From: Acinetobacter equi
GTDB lineage: Bacteria > Pseudomonadota > Gammaproteobacteria > Pseudomonadales > Moraxellaceae
Direction: 5' to 3'
Length of the DNA: 64,000 bases
Assembly: GCF_001307195.1 (NCBI RefSeq)
Contig: NZ_CP012808.1
Coordinates: forward strand, 1,798,001-1,862,000
Shown here: positions 17,015-24,792 of the stretch, one piece after another
Layout: the number at the start of each line of letters is the position of its first letter
Position numbering within the stretch: position 1 is the first letter of the stretch
Notes under the pieces: model-generated
Database searches by the model: none
What the model was told of the DNA's origin: nothing
Seen by the model: only the letters and a program-made list of their open reading frames with translations
Translations under genes and position numbers: made by a program

Positions 17015-17031
17015 TTAAATAATTTTCATAT

Positions 17032-17056
17032 AGCACCCAATCGGGTGCTTTTTTTA
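17032..17056 (+). terminator. terminator after DUF3168 gene
   Basis: AGCACCC (17032-17038) pairs with GGGTGCT (17043-17049), followed by seven T. Confidence 0.9.
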
Positions 17057-17118
17057 TGCCTATTTATTATTCCAAATGCATTCAATAAATAGGTTAACCA
17101 CAACTCAAGGAGTTAAAC

Positions 17119-17637
17119 ATGAATGCAAAAATTGAAGTTTTAAAAATTGTTGATGTTGAGAATGGTGTTCCAAAAACCACAACTATGCAAATAGCATTAG
17201 GGTTGGGAATTCAGCATAAATCTGTCATTCAGTTGGTACGAAGTTACAAATCTGATTTTTCAGAGTTTGGCCCATTGGCATTTGAAATGCGGATGGGTGC
17301 TCCATTGCCCCAAGGTGGTTATGGGCATTCTTTGCAATATGCAGTTCTAAATGAACAGCAAGCAACTTTACTTCTAATCTATATGCGTAATAGTCCAAGA
17401 GTTCGTGAGTTTAAAAAAGCATTAGTAAAAGCATTCTTTGAAGCACGTACATTATTACAAACAGATTATTTTGCACTTATTCAACAACGAGAAGCACTAA
17501 ACGCAAAACTTGAATGTGAAAAAGATATTGCTAGTGCATGTGGTCGTGGCTTGGCAGGATGGAAAAAACAACGTGATTGTTTAACAACAGCAATAGCCAA
17601 TGTAGATCGACAAATTCAACCATGCTTATTTGAATAA
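17119..17637 (+). CDS. Rha-like phage regulatory protein (moron)
   Basis: A 172-residue protein resembling the Rha family (PF09669), phage proteins implicated in growth control in certain hosts. The N-terminal part has a winged-helix-like pattern (TTTMQIALGLGIQHKSVIQLVRSYKSDF), then LNEQQATLLLIYMRNSPRVREFKKALVKAFFEAR, the family hallmark. The C-terminal part is a helical region with two cysteines. It has a strong AAGGAG ribosome site and is boxed in by two terminators (17032-17056 and 17658-17680) inside the structural operon. That makes it an independently transcribed accessory gene. Confidence 0.82.
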   Translation: MNAKIEVLKIVDVENGVPKTTTMQIALGLGIQHKSVIQLVRSYKSDFSEFGPLAFEMRMGAPLPQGGYGHSLQYAVLNEQQATLLLIYMRNSPRVREFKKALVKAFFEARTLLQTDYFALIQQREALNAKLECEKDIASACGRGLAGWKKQRDCLTTAIANVDRQIQPCLFE

Positions 17638-17657
17638 ATAAATTTTATTAAACCCAT

Positions 17658-17680
17658 ACCTCCTTAACGGAGGTTTTTTT
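17658..17680 (+). terminator. terminator after Rha-like gene
   Basis: ACCTCC (17658-17663) pairs with GGAGGT (17669-17674), followed by TTTTTT. Confidence 0.88.
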
Positions 17681-17706
17681 ATGCCTAAAAAGAGGAGTAG
17701 CTACTC

Positions 17707-18177
17707 ATGGCACGTATTAAAGCGCAAGGTACACAGGTATTTGCGGTAGTTGATGGCGCAGTGGTGCGTTTCTCATGTCCTAAAGCATTTTCATTTGGTG
17801 AGGATGCATTCACAAAAATTGATGCTACTTGTCTAGATGCTGATACCAAAGATTATGAACGTGGTTTACGTGATCCGGGTGAAGGTTCAATTCAAATTGA
17901 TTTGGATGATGAAAATGCAAGTCATCTACAGTTAATTGAATTAGCGGATTCAGGTGAAAAAATTGAATGGTATGTTGGCTCAAGTCACTCAAAAGCACCT
18001 CCAACTTATGAAGCTGTTTCGGGTATTGAGTTACCAGAAGATCGTATTTGGTGGTCATTCAAAGGTTATTTAAATCCATCTGCACCAACAACAGAACAGG
18101 ATACTTTAGTAAGTTATACATTCACTTTAGTTCGCACATCTAAAGTTGTGACAACTCCACGTACGGTGACTTCATAA
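17707..18177 (+). CDS. phage major tail tube protein
   Basis: A 156-residue protein forming the tail tube. Evidence is position (before the tail chaperone and tape measure genes), length, and a beta-rich pattern: GTQVFAVVDGAVVRFSCPKAFSFGEDAFTKIDATCLDADTKDYERGLRDPGEGSIQIDLDDEN is typical of lambda gpV-like tube proteins. Its stop overlaps the start of the chaperone gene by one base. AGAGGAG is the ribosome site. Confidence 0.88.
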   Translation: MARIKAQGTQVFAVVDGAVVRFSCPKAFSFGEDAFTKIDATCLDADTKDYERGLRDPGEGSIQIDLDDENASHLQLIELADSGEKIEWYVGSSHSKAPPTYEAVSGIELPEDRIWWSFKGYLNPSAPTTEQDTLVSYTFTLVRTSKVVTTPRTVTS

Positions 18178-18647
18178 TGGCTAAAAAGAAAGAAATTAAA
18201 CAGGTTGAAGCGCCTATTAAGCTTGCTATCAATGACTTTTTAAAGTTATCAAATGATGCTGTATCTGAGCTTGTGGAAAAGGAGGTTTTCTTTTTCCATG
18301 AAGATAAAGAATATAGTGTGGATGTAGGTATTAAGATTTTGTCATATGATGAAGTTGTTAACTTGATGCGTGGAAAAGATGCTCAAAAAACACTTATGTC
18401 TGATTTAATTAAATCTCGTATCGCAGCATCAATTTTTAATAAAGAAACTAAAAAGCCTCTTTTCTCCAATAATGATGTTGGAAAAATTCTCCCTAGTCTT
18501 ATGGATGCTTTACACAAAGCATCTGATGAGGTGAATGATTTTTCGGGAAAGTATCTGATGGAAAAATTGATGAAGAAGAATTCTGGTGTGAACTCGTCAT
18601 CAACGGAATCGGTGGAAGAACAATCACAGAAGCCAAGCGAAGAATAA
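18177..18647 (+). CDS. tail assembly chaperone, short form (gpG-like)
   Basis: A 156-residue protein corresponding to lambda gpG, which with its frameshifted long form guides tail tube assembly around the tape measure. Placement between tube and tape measure genes and a mostly helical, Lys/Glu-rich sequence support this. Codons 124-125 sit on a lambda-type slippery heptamer GGGAAAG (18545-18551) in the correct phase. After it the zero frame continues with a low-complexity Ser/Glu tail to the stop at 18645-18647, while the -1 frame gives a conserved-looking extension. Confidence 0.85.
   Translation: MAKKKEIKQVEAPIKLAINDFLKLSNDAVSELVEKEVFFFHEDKEYSVDVGIKILSYDEVVNLMRGKDAQKTLMSDLIKSRIAASIFNKETKKPLFSNNDVGKILPSLMDALHKASDEVNDFSGKYLMEKLMKKNSGVNSSSTESVEEQSQKPSEE
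18545..18551 (+). other. programmed -1 frameshift slippery site GGGAAAG
   Basis: Zero-frame reading is G-GGA-AAG, exactly the X-XXY-YYZ phase required. The heptamer is identical to the one used in the lambda G-T overlap. The -1 frame is open across the whole downstream gap. Confidence 0.88.
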
Positions 18648-18874
18648 GTAATACGGAATTTCAAATTTGGAGAGCTTATCGTGAAAAACGAGGCTCTCTT
18701 TTTACTGCAAGACGTATTGAACAATCGATTGGTGGATTATCGGCACTTTATGTATCTTTAAAAGGTGTAAAAGATGTTGATCCATATAGCTTCATGCCAC
18801 ATGAGCAAAAACCACAACAGGTTGAAATGTCGCTTGAGGAATATATGATGCAGCAGTTTGGGGAAGGGAATTAA
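18551..18874 (+). CDS. gpT-like C-terminal extension made by -1 ribosomal frameshift (gpGT)
   Basis: Shifting -1 at GGGAAAG (18545-18551) opens a frame of 107 codons to a TAA at 18872-18874, giving a 232-residue fusion. The extension starts VSDGKIDEEEFWCELVING, continues with TEAKRRISNTEFQIWRAYRE and RIEQSIGGLSALYVSLKG, and closes with a Glu/Met-rich tail. It has no start codon of its own near the junction and lies between two genes that would otherwise be separated by about 290 bases. In lambda only a few percent of ribosomes shift, giving a G:GT ratio needed for tail assembly; the same role is inferred here. Confidence 0.88.
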   Translation, partial: VSDGKIDEEEFWCELVINGIGGRTITEAKRRISNTEFQIWRAYREKRGSLFTARRIEQSIGGLSALYVSLKGVKDVDPYSFMPHEQKPQQVEMSLEEYMMQQFGEGN

Positions 18875-18938
18875 CTTAGGTTAGTTTCTTTTTCAACTAA
18901 TATTTAGTATTTTAAGGTCATTCTTAAAGGATGATTTT

Positions 18939-19379
18939 ATGAAAAAAATATTAGGGTTGTGTTTTGTGGTTGGTTTAGTTGGGTGTACATCAATTCAAGT
19001 GAATAATGCTACTGGGTTTAATCCAAATAGTATAAGACAAGTTTGTATTGTTAATAATCCAAAAGTAATTATTAAAGATTTTGATAGTTTGGTTGAGAAA
19101 AGTTTCGCTCGTTATGACATAGGTACAAAAGTTATTAAAGATTCTGATGATATGAGCCTATGCCAAACAATCCTAAACTATACAGCTTTAAGATCATGGG
19201 ATATGGCACCTTACATGGTTTCTGCTCAGTTCAATTTAATTCAAAATGGAAAACAAGTTTCTGAAGCATCGTTTAGATTAAAAGGTAATGGTGGGTTAGC
19301 ACCAAATAAATGGCGTAGCACTGAAACCAAGATCAATGAATTGGTAGATCAGTTACTTGAAAAAACTCCTAAGAAGTGA
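18939..19379 (+). CDS. Sbal_3080-type lipoprotein (phage moron)
   Basis: A 146-residue lipoprotein. The signal peptide ends in lipobox LVGC with Cys16 as the lipidated residue. The mature part begins TSIQVNNATGFNPNSIRQVCIVNNPKV and contains a conserved-looking SLCQTILNYTALRSWDMAPYM, resembling the small Sbal_3080 lipoprotein family, which I recall by name only. It sits between the tail chaperone and tape measure genes with the next small exported protein and a terminator, so it is likely expressed separately from the structural genes. Such lipoproteins can alter the lysogen's surface, for example by blocking phage adsorption, but no role is shown. Confidence 0.75.
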   Translation: MKKILGLCFVVGLVGCTSIQVNNATGFNPNSIRQVCIVNNPKVIIKDFDSLVEKSFARYDIGTKVIKDSDDMSLCQTILNYTALRSWDMAPYMVSAQFNLIQNGKQVSEASFRLKGNGGLAPNKWRSTETKINELVDQLLEKTPKK

Positions 19380-19393
19380 GTAGTGGGATAGTC

Positions 19394-19741
19394 ATGAAAA
19401 AAATTATTATTGGATTGTGTTTTGCTTTAAGTTTTCAGCTAACAAATGCTAGTACCATGCCTATAGAAGAACAAGAGGAAAAGTTGGGTTTTTGCAAAGA
19501 AGTCTTAGGTGCAGCTATATTTAATAGTGTGTTGGAAACGGTGTGTGATTTTGATGGGGGTGTCAAAGATAAGTTGAAAAATATCTATGATTCAGCTGAT
19601 TGTAGAGAGATTGTTCCACAGGAAACGGTTGAAAATTTATCAAGAGATGTATTGCAAGACTCAAGAGATAGATACAAGGTTTTTGGGGAAAAGAAATTTT
19701 GCGAGGATAATTTAAGAGGTTATTCTGATTTAATGGATTAA
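19394..19741 (+). CDS. small exported protein of unknown function (phage moron)
   Basis: A 115-residue protein starting at the ATG at 19394; a GTG at 19376 in frame is less likely because it would precede the signal peptide. Residues 1-19 form a signal peptide (MKKIIIGLCFALSFQLTNA). The mature part is acidic with four cysteines (GFCKE, TVCDFD, DCRE, KFCEDN) that could form two disulfides in the periplasm. It follows the lipoprotein gene by 14 bases and is closed by a terminator, so the two exported proteins form a small cassette. No family is recognised. Confidence 0.7.
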   Translation: MKKIIIGLCFALSFQLTNASTMPIEEQEEKLGFCKEVLGAAIFNSVLETVCDFDGGVKDKLKNIYDSADCREIVPQETVENLSRDVLQDSRDRYKVFGEKKFCEDNLRGYSDLMD

Positions 19742-19760
19742 AGAGAATCAATTAATTATT

Positions 19761-19784
19761 ACCGCCCTTTAGGCGGTTTTTTTA
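19761..19784 (+). terminator. terminator after the exported-protein pair
   Basis: ACCGCC (19761-19766) pairs with GGCGGT (19772-19777), followed by seven T. It lies immediately upstream of the tape measure gene. Confidence 0.9.
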
Positions 19785-19799
19785 CGCCTAGAGGTTTAT

Positions 19800-22700
19800 A
19801 TGAGTACAAAACTCGGAACATTAACGCTTGATTTAGTTGCAAAAATCAGCAACTTTTCAGAACCAATGAAAAAAGCAGGTGATACTGCTCAAAAAGAATC
19901 TAAACGTATTGAATCAAGTATTAACTCTGCAACAAAAGCTATTACTGCTTTGGGTGCTACAGCATTAGCTGGCTTAACTGTGGGTGCTGTAATTGAAAGT
20001 GCAGATGCTTACGGTCAAATGGCTGCACGAATTAGAAATGCAACAAAAGATACAGAAGAGTATGATTTAGTACAAAAAAGACTGCTAAATACAGCGAATG
20101 GAACATATCGCGCCTTAGGTGAGGCTCAAGAAGTTTATTTGGGTCTTTCAGGGGGGTTAAAAGAATTAGGATATAACACTCAACAGGTTTTGGATATTTC
20201 TGATTCTTTATCTTATTCATTTGTACACAATGCTACTTCTGCTGATAAAGCACAATCTGCAATGAGTGCGTACGGTAAGGTTTTAGATAAGGGTAAGGTT
20301 GAGGCTGATTCTTGGTTCTCAATCATGGCAGCAGTACCAAATATTCTAGATGATGTTGCCAAGGCAACTAATAAACTGCCTTCCGAAATTCGTAAACTAG
20401 GAGCTGAAGGAAAATTAGCTGCTGAAGACTTAAATAAAGGTTTTCTACTATCAAGAGATGCAAACCAAGCATTAGCTGATGCAATGGAAAACTCGCTTGC
20501 TGATGGTATGTTTGCTTTAAAGAATGGATTTAGTGTTCTTGTTGGTGAGGCAAATATGGCTACAGGTGCCACAAGCACATTAGCCGCAGGATTGGCAACA
20601 GTTGGTGATGTTTTAGTATTAGCCTCTGATAATTTAGATGTTCTTGCTGTTGCTGGCGGTACTGCTGCGGCTGTTTTAGCACTAAAAATGACACCTGCAA
20701 TTTGGTTGAGTGGAAAGGCTTTTGTGTCATCTTCTATTGATGCCTTAAAATACCAAGTAGCTGTTACTCGCTTGTCTGCACAAATATCGATAACATCTAC
20801 AACCATGACAATCATGGGTGGTGCTGCTCGTGGTGCGTTGGCTGTTTTGGGTGGTCCAGTAGGATTAGTCTTAACTGTTGCAACCGTTGCTGCAAGTTAT
20901 GCTTTATTTCGTGATAAAACAAAAGATTCAACAGTTTCTTTGCGTGAAAACAATGAAACCGTGGAAGAAGCAATTAAGAAATATACTGAGTTAGATAAGA
21001 TTAAACGAGCAGGGCAATTAGTTGAAGAACGTGAAAAGTTAGAAGAATTAACTGATGCATATGGAAATGCAAATAATGCATTAATCTCATATGCATGGAG
21101 AATGACACGCAGCACTGATATGACCACAACACAAGCTAGGGAATTTAATAGCTTGGTTGGTAAGTATAAGTCTGGTGAGATTACACTTGAACAATTATCT
21201 GATGCAGTGGGTAAAAATACCAATTTTACTCAAAAGCAAAAAGATGAGTTCATTAAACATGCTTCTAGTCTTCGCAGTTCTTCTGATGCGATGAATACCC
21301 AAAAAGGATTTGTTGAAAAGCTAATTGATTTAAATCCAAAATTAGCAAAGTCTCATGATGGAATTACAAGTGCAATTGATCGCCAAAAAAATGCATATGC
21401 ATCTTTATCTGAACAGCAAAAGAAAGTGTATGACAGCATAGATAAGCAGTTACAGCGTGAGAAATATATTCAACTAAATGTTTCAAATGGAACAATGAGT
21501 CGTGAACAAGCGGAATATTTTGCAGATAAACGCATTGAGGCTGGCATACCTTTTAATGAAAAATTATCTAAAGTTATGTACACGCAAATTGAAGCAGGGC
21601 GTACTTTAGAAAAGCAAAATGAAGCAAGATTAGAGTCTGAGAAAAAGTCTTTAGAAGCCCAAAAGAAAAAGGCTGAGTTTGCTGAAAAGAATTATTCTTA
21701 CAGCAAGTCAGATTTACAAATTCTTGAAAGAGTTTCTAAATTAAATGCAGAGCATAGCTTAAATAAAATCAGTGCAAAGCAAGGTGTACCTGATAATTTG
21801 GTTGCTGCAATAATAGCGCAAGAGTCTGGTGGGTTAATTAATGCTAAAAGCCCAACAGGTGCTATTGGACCAGGACAAACGACTAGTATCTTTAGAAAGC
21901 AATATGGCTTGTCTGTAGCTGATTCTTATGATGTTAAAAAGGTTGCCGAAGCTATAACAACGGATTTAGCAAAGTCCTTTGAGGTTTTTGGAAATTGGAA
22001 AGACGCAGTTACAGCCTATAACGCTGGTGTGGCTGGTACAAAAAGCTTAAATGCAAAAGGTTTTACAGGTTCTGCCGCAAAAACAAAAGAAGCAAGAAAT
22101 TATGCGCCATCGGTTGATAAGTTTTTTGCTGGTTTAAATGGCTCATCTTCAAAAAGTTTAGGGTTTTCTTCTCAGGAAGCGGTTTTAAGCATTAAAGAGC
22201 TTGGTGAATACTGGGAAAATGTTGAAGCAGAAAAAGCAAAATCTCTAGCTCGACAAAAAACGGTAATGCAGGCTTATTATTCTGAAGAGGAGGCAATGGC
22301 TGAAGCTCATGAACAGGCTAAAGTTGAAATTGAAAAGGCTTTTGCTGGTAATAAAGAGTTAATAGCTGAATATTTAGCAAAGCAAGAAAAAGCCTATCAA
22401 AAAGATGTGAATGCTTTTAAAGAAGCTCAACATCAAAAAGCTATTTCAGCTTATGAGGCAGTTTATAACCCTTTAGCTAATATGCAAAGCATTGGCATGA
22501 ATGCAACTGCTATGGCTACTTTAAGTCCTGCAGAGTATCAAAAATGGGAGTTAAATAACCAACATCAAGCAGGGTATTCGCAGTTAGCTGATAGTTTTTC
22601 TCTTACTCAGCAAGCAATTAATGACAGTGAATATATTTCTGAGACAGAGAAATATGCACAGCTTGAAGCAATTTATGAGCAGTATCTTCAAAATAAAGCT

Positions 22701-23345
22701 TCACTTGCTGAGCAGTATGCAGTTGAAGAGCAAAAGCTTATTCAAAGTCAACATGATGCTCAAATGGGTATTTGGCAAGATTTGCTTACCAGAACAGGTA
22801 CCGTATTTAGCCAAATGGCTGAAATGGTAAAAAACACCTCTGGCGAATCAAGCGCAGCATATAAGGCAATGTTTTTAACCAATCAAGCTATTTCAATGGC
22901 TCAAGCTTTGATTAATACCGAGGTTGCAGCAACAAAAGCCATGGCGGAAGGTGGGATGATTGCAGGTATTCCAATGGCAACAGCAATTCGAGCTTTAGGT
23001 TATGCTTCTGTTGGAATGATTGGTGCACAAACTATTGCAGGTATGGCTCACGATGGTATCGACAACGTACCAAAAGAAGGCACATGGCTGTTAGATAAAG
23101 GTGAGCGAGTTGTTGATAGCCGAACCAACTCTGATTTGAAAAACTATCTTTCTAATCAGAAACAACAAGCTCCACAAATCACAATCAATAATAATGCTAA
23201 CGCTGATGTTCAGACTCGTCAGAACTCAGATGGCAGTATTGATATTGATTTAGTTGAAAGACAGCTCGCTAACAGATTAAGTAATGCAAACAGTGTTATT
23301 TCCAAATCACTTAAACAGAATACAACAGCGTCACGGAGACGATAA
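19800..23345 (+). CDS. tail tape measure protein with lytic transglycosylase domain
   Basis: An 1181-residue tape measure protein that sets tail length and is ejected into the host envelope. The N-terminal region starts TKLGTLTLDLVAKISNF, typical of phage tape measures. It is followed by hydrophobic Ala/Gly-rich segments (about 45-65, 275-300, 340-365) and long Lys/Glu/Ala coiled coils (about 590-650, 810-880). An SLT-type lytic transglycosylase domain spans about 655-770, with the catalytic Glu675 in AAIIAQESGG and the closing AVTAYNAGVAG. This would cut peptidoglycan during DNA entry. The C-terminus (about 1025-1100) resembles tape measure ends. Its stop overlaps the next start. Confidence 0.92.
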   Translation: MSTKLGTLTLDLVAKISNFSEPMKKAGDTAQKESKRIESSINSATKAITALGATALAGLTVGAVIESADAYGQMAARIRNATKDTEEYDLVQKRLLNTANGTYRALGEAQEVYLGLSGGLKELGYNTQQVLDISDSLSYSFVHNATSADKAQSAMSAYGKVLDKGKVEADSWFSIMAAVPNILDDVAKATNKLPSEIRKLGAEGKLAAEDLNKGFLLSRDANQALADAMENSLADGMFALKNGFSVLVGEANMATGATSTLAAGLATVGDVLVLASDNLDVLAVAGGTAAAVLALKMTPAIWLSGKAFVSSSIDALKYQVAVTRLSAQISITSTTMTIMGGAARGALAVLGGPVGLVLTVATVAASYALFRDKTKDSTVSLRENNETVEEAIKKYTELDKIKRAGQLVEEREKLEELTDAYGNANNALISYAWRMTRSTDMTTTQAREFNSLVGKYKSGEITLEQLSDAVGKNTNFTQKQKDEFIKHASSLRSSSDAMNTQKGFVEKLIDLNPKLAKSHDGITSAIDRQKNAYASLSEQQKKVYDSIDKQLQREKYIQLNVSNGTMSREQAEYFADKRIEAGIPFNEKLSKVMYTQIEAGRTLEKQNEARLESEKKSLEAQKKKAEFAEKNYSYSKSDLQILERVSKLNAEHSLNKISAKQGVPDNLVAAIIAQESGGLINAKSPTGAIGPGQTTSIFRKQYGLSVADSYDVKKVAEAITTDLAKSFEVFGNWKDAVTAYNAGVAGTKSLNAKGFTGSAAKTKEARNYAPSVDKFFAGLNGSSSKSLGFSSQEAVLSIKELGEYWENVEAEKAKSLARQKTVMQAYYSEEEAMAEAHEQAKVEIEKAFAGNKELIAEYLAKQEKAYQKDVNAFKEAQHQKAISAYEAVYNPLANMQSIGMNATAMATLSPAEYQKWELNNQHQAGYSQLADSFSLTQQAINDSEYISETEKYAQLEAIYEQYLQNKASLAEQYAVEEQKLIQSQHDAQMGIWQDLLTRTGTVFSQMAEMVKNTSGESSAAYKAMFLTNQAISMAQALINTEVAATKAMAEGGMIAGIPMATAIRALGYASVGMIGAQTIAGMAHDGIDNVPKEGTWLLDKGERVVDSRTNSDLKNYLSNQKQQAPQITINNNANADVQTRQNSDGSIDIDLVERQLANRLSNANSVISKSLKQNTTASRRR

Positions 23346-23821
23346 TGCACAAATTATTGTACTGCTCGACTCAATCAGGCTATTCAGCCCAAATTGGTGA
23401 TGGTGTTATTTCTCAAGATTTGGAAGGTGGTGCACCACGATTTAGACGAGCCTTAAAAGGCACATATCACACAGCATCGGTGCAATGGGTTGTTAAAGAA
23501 AAAGGCTATCAATATTTGATGGCTTTTTATCGTGTGTGGGCAAGAAACCCAAATCAACGATTTTTAGCAAAACTTTGTATTGATAATGCGACTGTTGAAG
23601 ACTACCAGTGTTATTTTTCAGGAACTCCAAAGCTAAATAATAAAGATGGTGGTGTTTATACGGTTTCGGCTGAACTTCGAGTTAAACCACTCAATATCAA
23701 TCCTGATATGGATGATTTAATCGTCAGTGCTGGTGATGAAGGTGTGGATCTAAATGAACTTTGGAATCCGCTTGAAAAACTAGTCAATGAAAGCCTACCT
23801 GATGCATTGGAGAAACTATGA
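23345..23821 (+). CDS. phage minor tail protein
   Basis: A 158-residue protein directly after the tape measure gene, whose start overlaps the upstream stop (TAATG) and whose end overlaps the next gene by 4 bases. It has a conserved-looking N-terminal beta region with RFRRALKGTYHTASVQWVVKEKGYQYLMAFYR and YQCYFSGTPKLNNKDGGVYTVSAELRVKP. By position it corresponds to the lambda gpM-type distal tail component. No motif gives a specific function. Confidence 0.75.
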   Translation: MHKLLYCSTQSGYSAQIGDGVISQDLEGGAPRFRRALKGTYHTASVQWVVKEKGYQYLMAFYRVWARNPNQRFLAKLCIDNATVEDYQCYFSGTPKLNNKDGGVYTVSAELRVKPLNINPDMDDLIVSAGDEGVDLNELWNPLEKLVNESLPDALEKL

Positions 23822-24303
23822 CGGATTACACAGCATTTTTTCTTAATAATTCAGGTGGGGTTGTTCAACTTGAATGCCTTGAAATATCACACCCAAGTTT
23901 TTCTAAAACCTTTCGTTATATTCGGAATGATGAAGATGGGATGATTATTGGTGGTCTTTCCTATAAGTACCAACCTATGTCAATCAAACGATCTAATGTG
24001 ACGAATGATTTAGAGCAACGGTTATCTATTACGCTTGCTGATATGGAAGATGAATTTATGAATGCGATTGAAAACATTCGTACTTCATCTAGTCCAAGAG
24101 TAAAACCAAAGATTGTTTTTAAAATCTATCGTGATGATGATTTATCAGCACCAATGATTGAAATGCAAACTTTGGAAGTTCCAACAATATCTAAAGACAG
24201 CACAGGGCTTGTGACATTTGATGCTCAAGCACCTGAATTGAACGCAGTTAGAACAGGTCGCCTTTATACCTTTGAAGATTATCCGTTATTACGTGGAATT
24301 TAA
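23818..24303 (+). CDS. tail protein, DUF1833 family
   Basis: A 161-residue protein matching DUF1833 (PF08875) features. It opens with an aromatic beta strand, LECLEISHPSFSKTFRYIRN, then YKYQPMSIKRSNVTNDLEQRLSITLADM and a final Arg-Leu-Tyr (GRLYTFEDYPLLRGI). By order it takes the place of lambda gpL at the tail tip. It is coupled to the previous gene by a 4-base overlap, and followed by a structured non-coding stretch. Confidence 0.83.
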   Translation: MTDYTAFFLNNSGGVVQLECLEISHPSFSKTFRYIRNDEDGMIIGGLSYKYQPMSIKRSNVTNDLEQRLSITLADMEDEFMNAIENIRTSSSPRVKPKIVFKIYRDDDLSAPMIEMQTLEVPTISKDSTGLVTFDAQAPELNAVRTGRLYTFEDYPLLRGI

Positions 24304-24471
24304 GGCAAAAAAAACCCACTGTATGCTCTCATATACAATGGGTCGTGTAAGAATCTTAACTATTCTTGGGGGTGTTAAGATTGAATTAAATCTTAGCAAT
24401 AACCATGGAAGAATTTATGTAGGTAATATTGCTGAATTGTTTATTCATGTAATTTTCAAGTGAAAAATATT
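24304..24471 (+). other. structured non-coding gap in the tail-tip operon
   Basis: Two inverted repeats lie here: ACCCACTGTAT with ATACAATGGGT at about 24313-24342, and a perfect AATCTTAAC (24352-24360) with GTTAAGATT (about 24374-24382). The open frame crossing the gap has no convincing start or ribosome site and does not look like a protein. It may be a remnant of a lost small gene or an RNA element. Confidence 0.45.
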
Positions 24472-24792
24472 ATGTCTATCGACAACTTATTAGATCGTAC
24501 ATGGTCCAAAGGCTACACATGTAATGAATTTGCTTGTGAAGCGTGGAAGCAAATTACAGGTAAAGACTTAAGCAAACGGATTTATAAAGTATTAAACGGT
24601 AAAGGTCGATTTAAAAGACTGGAAGAACCTATTTCGCCTTGTTTGGTTTTATTTAAAAACGATGATCGAAGCCCTACTCATGTAGGGCTTTTTTATTGCG
24701 ACAAACTTTTGCATTTAACGCCTCGTGGTGTGCAATTCATACCACTTGAAGTGGTAGCTATGCACTTTAAAGAAGTGAGATATTACACATGA
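24472..24792 (+). CDS. NlpC/P60-like tail peptidoglycan peptidase, minimal
   Basis: A 106-residue protein from the ATG at 24472; an in-frame GTG at 24460 would add four residues. It resembles a minimal NlpC/P60 cysteine peptidase such as the C-terminal domain of lambda gpK. The nucleophile is probably Cys17 in GYTCNEFACEAW, and the His lies in PTHVGLFYCDKLLHL. It is much shorter than typical NlpC/P60 domains and the third polar residue is not obvious, so activity is uncertain. It overlaps the TipJ gene by 4 bases, the usual gpK-gpI-gpJ location. Confidence 0.65.
   Translation: MSIDNLLDRTWSKGYTCNEFACEAWKQITGKDLSKRIYKVLNGKGRFKRLEEPISPCLVLFKNDDRSPTHVGLFYCDKLLHLTPRGVQFIPLEVVAMHFKEVRYYT

Noticed and set aside
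24272..24463. Possible 63-residue gene between DUF1833 and NlpC-like genes
   Set aside because: No ribosome site, overlaps the previous gene out of frame, and the sequence is dominated by inverted repeats.
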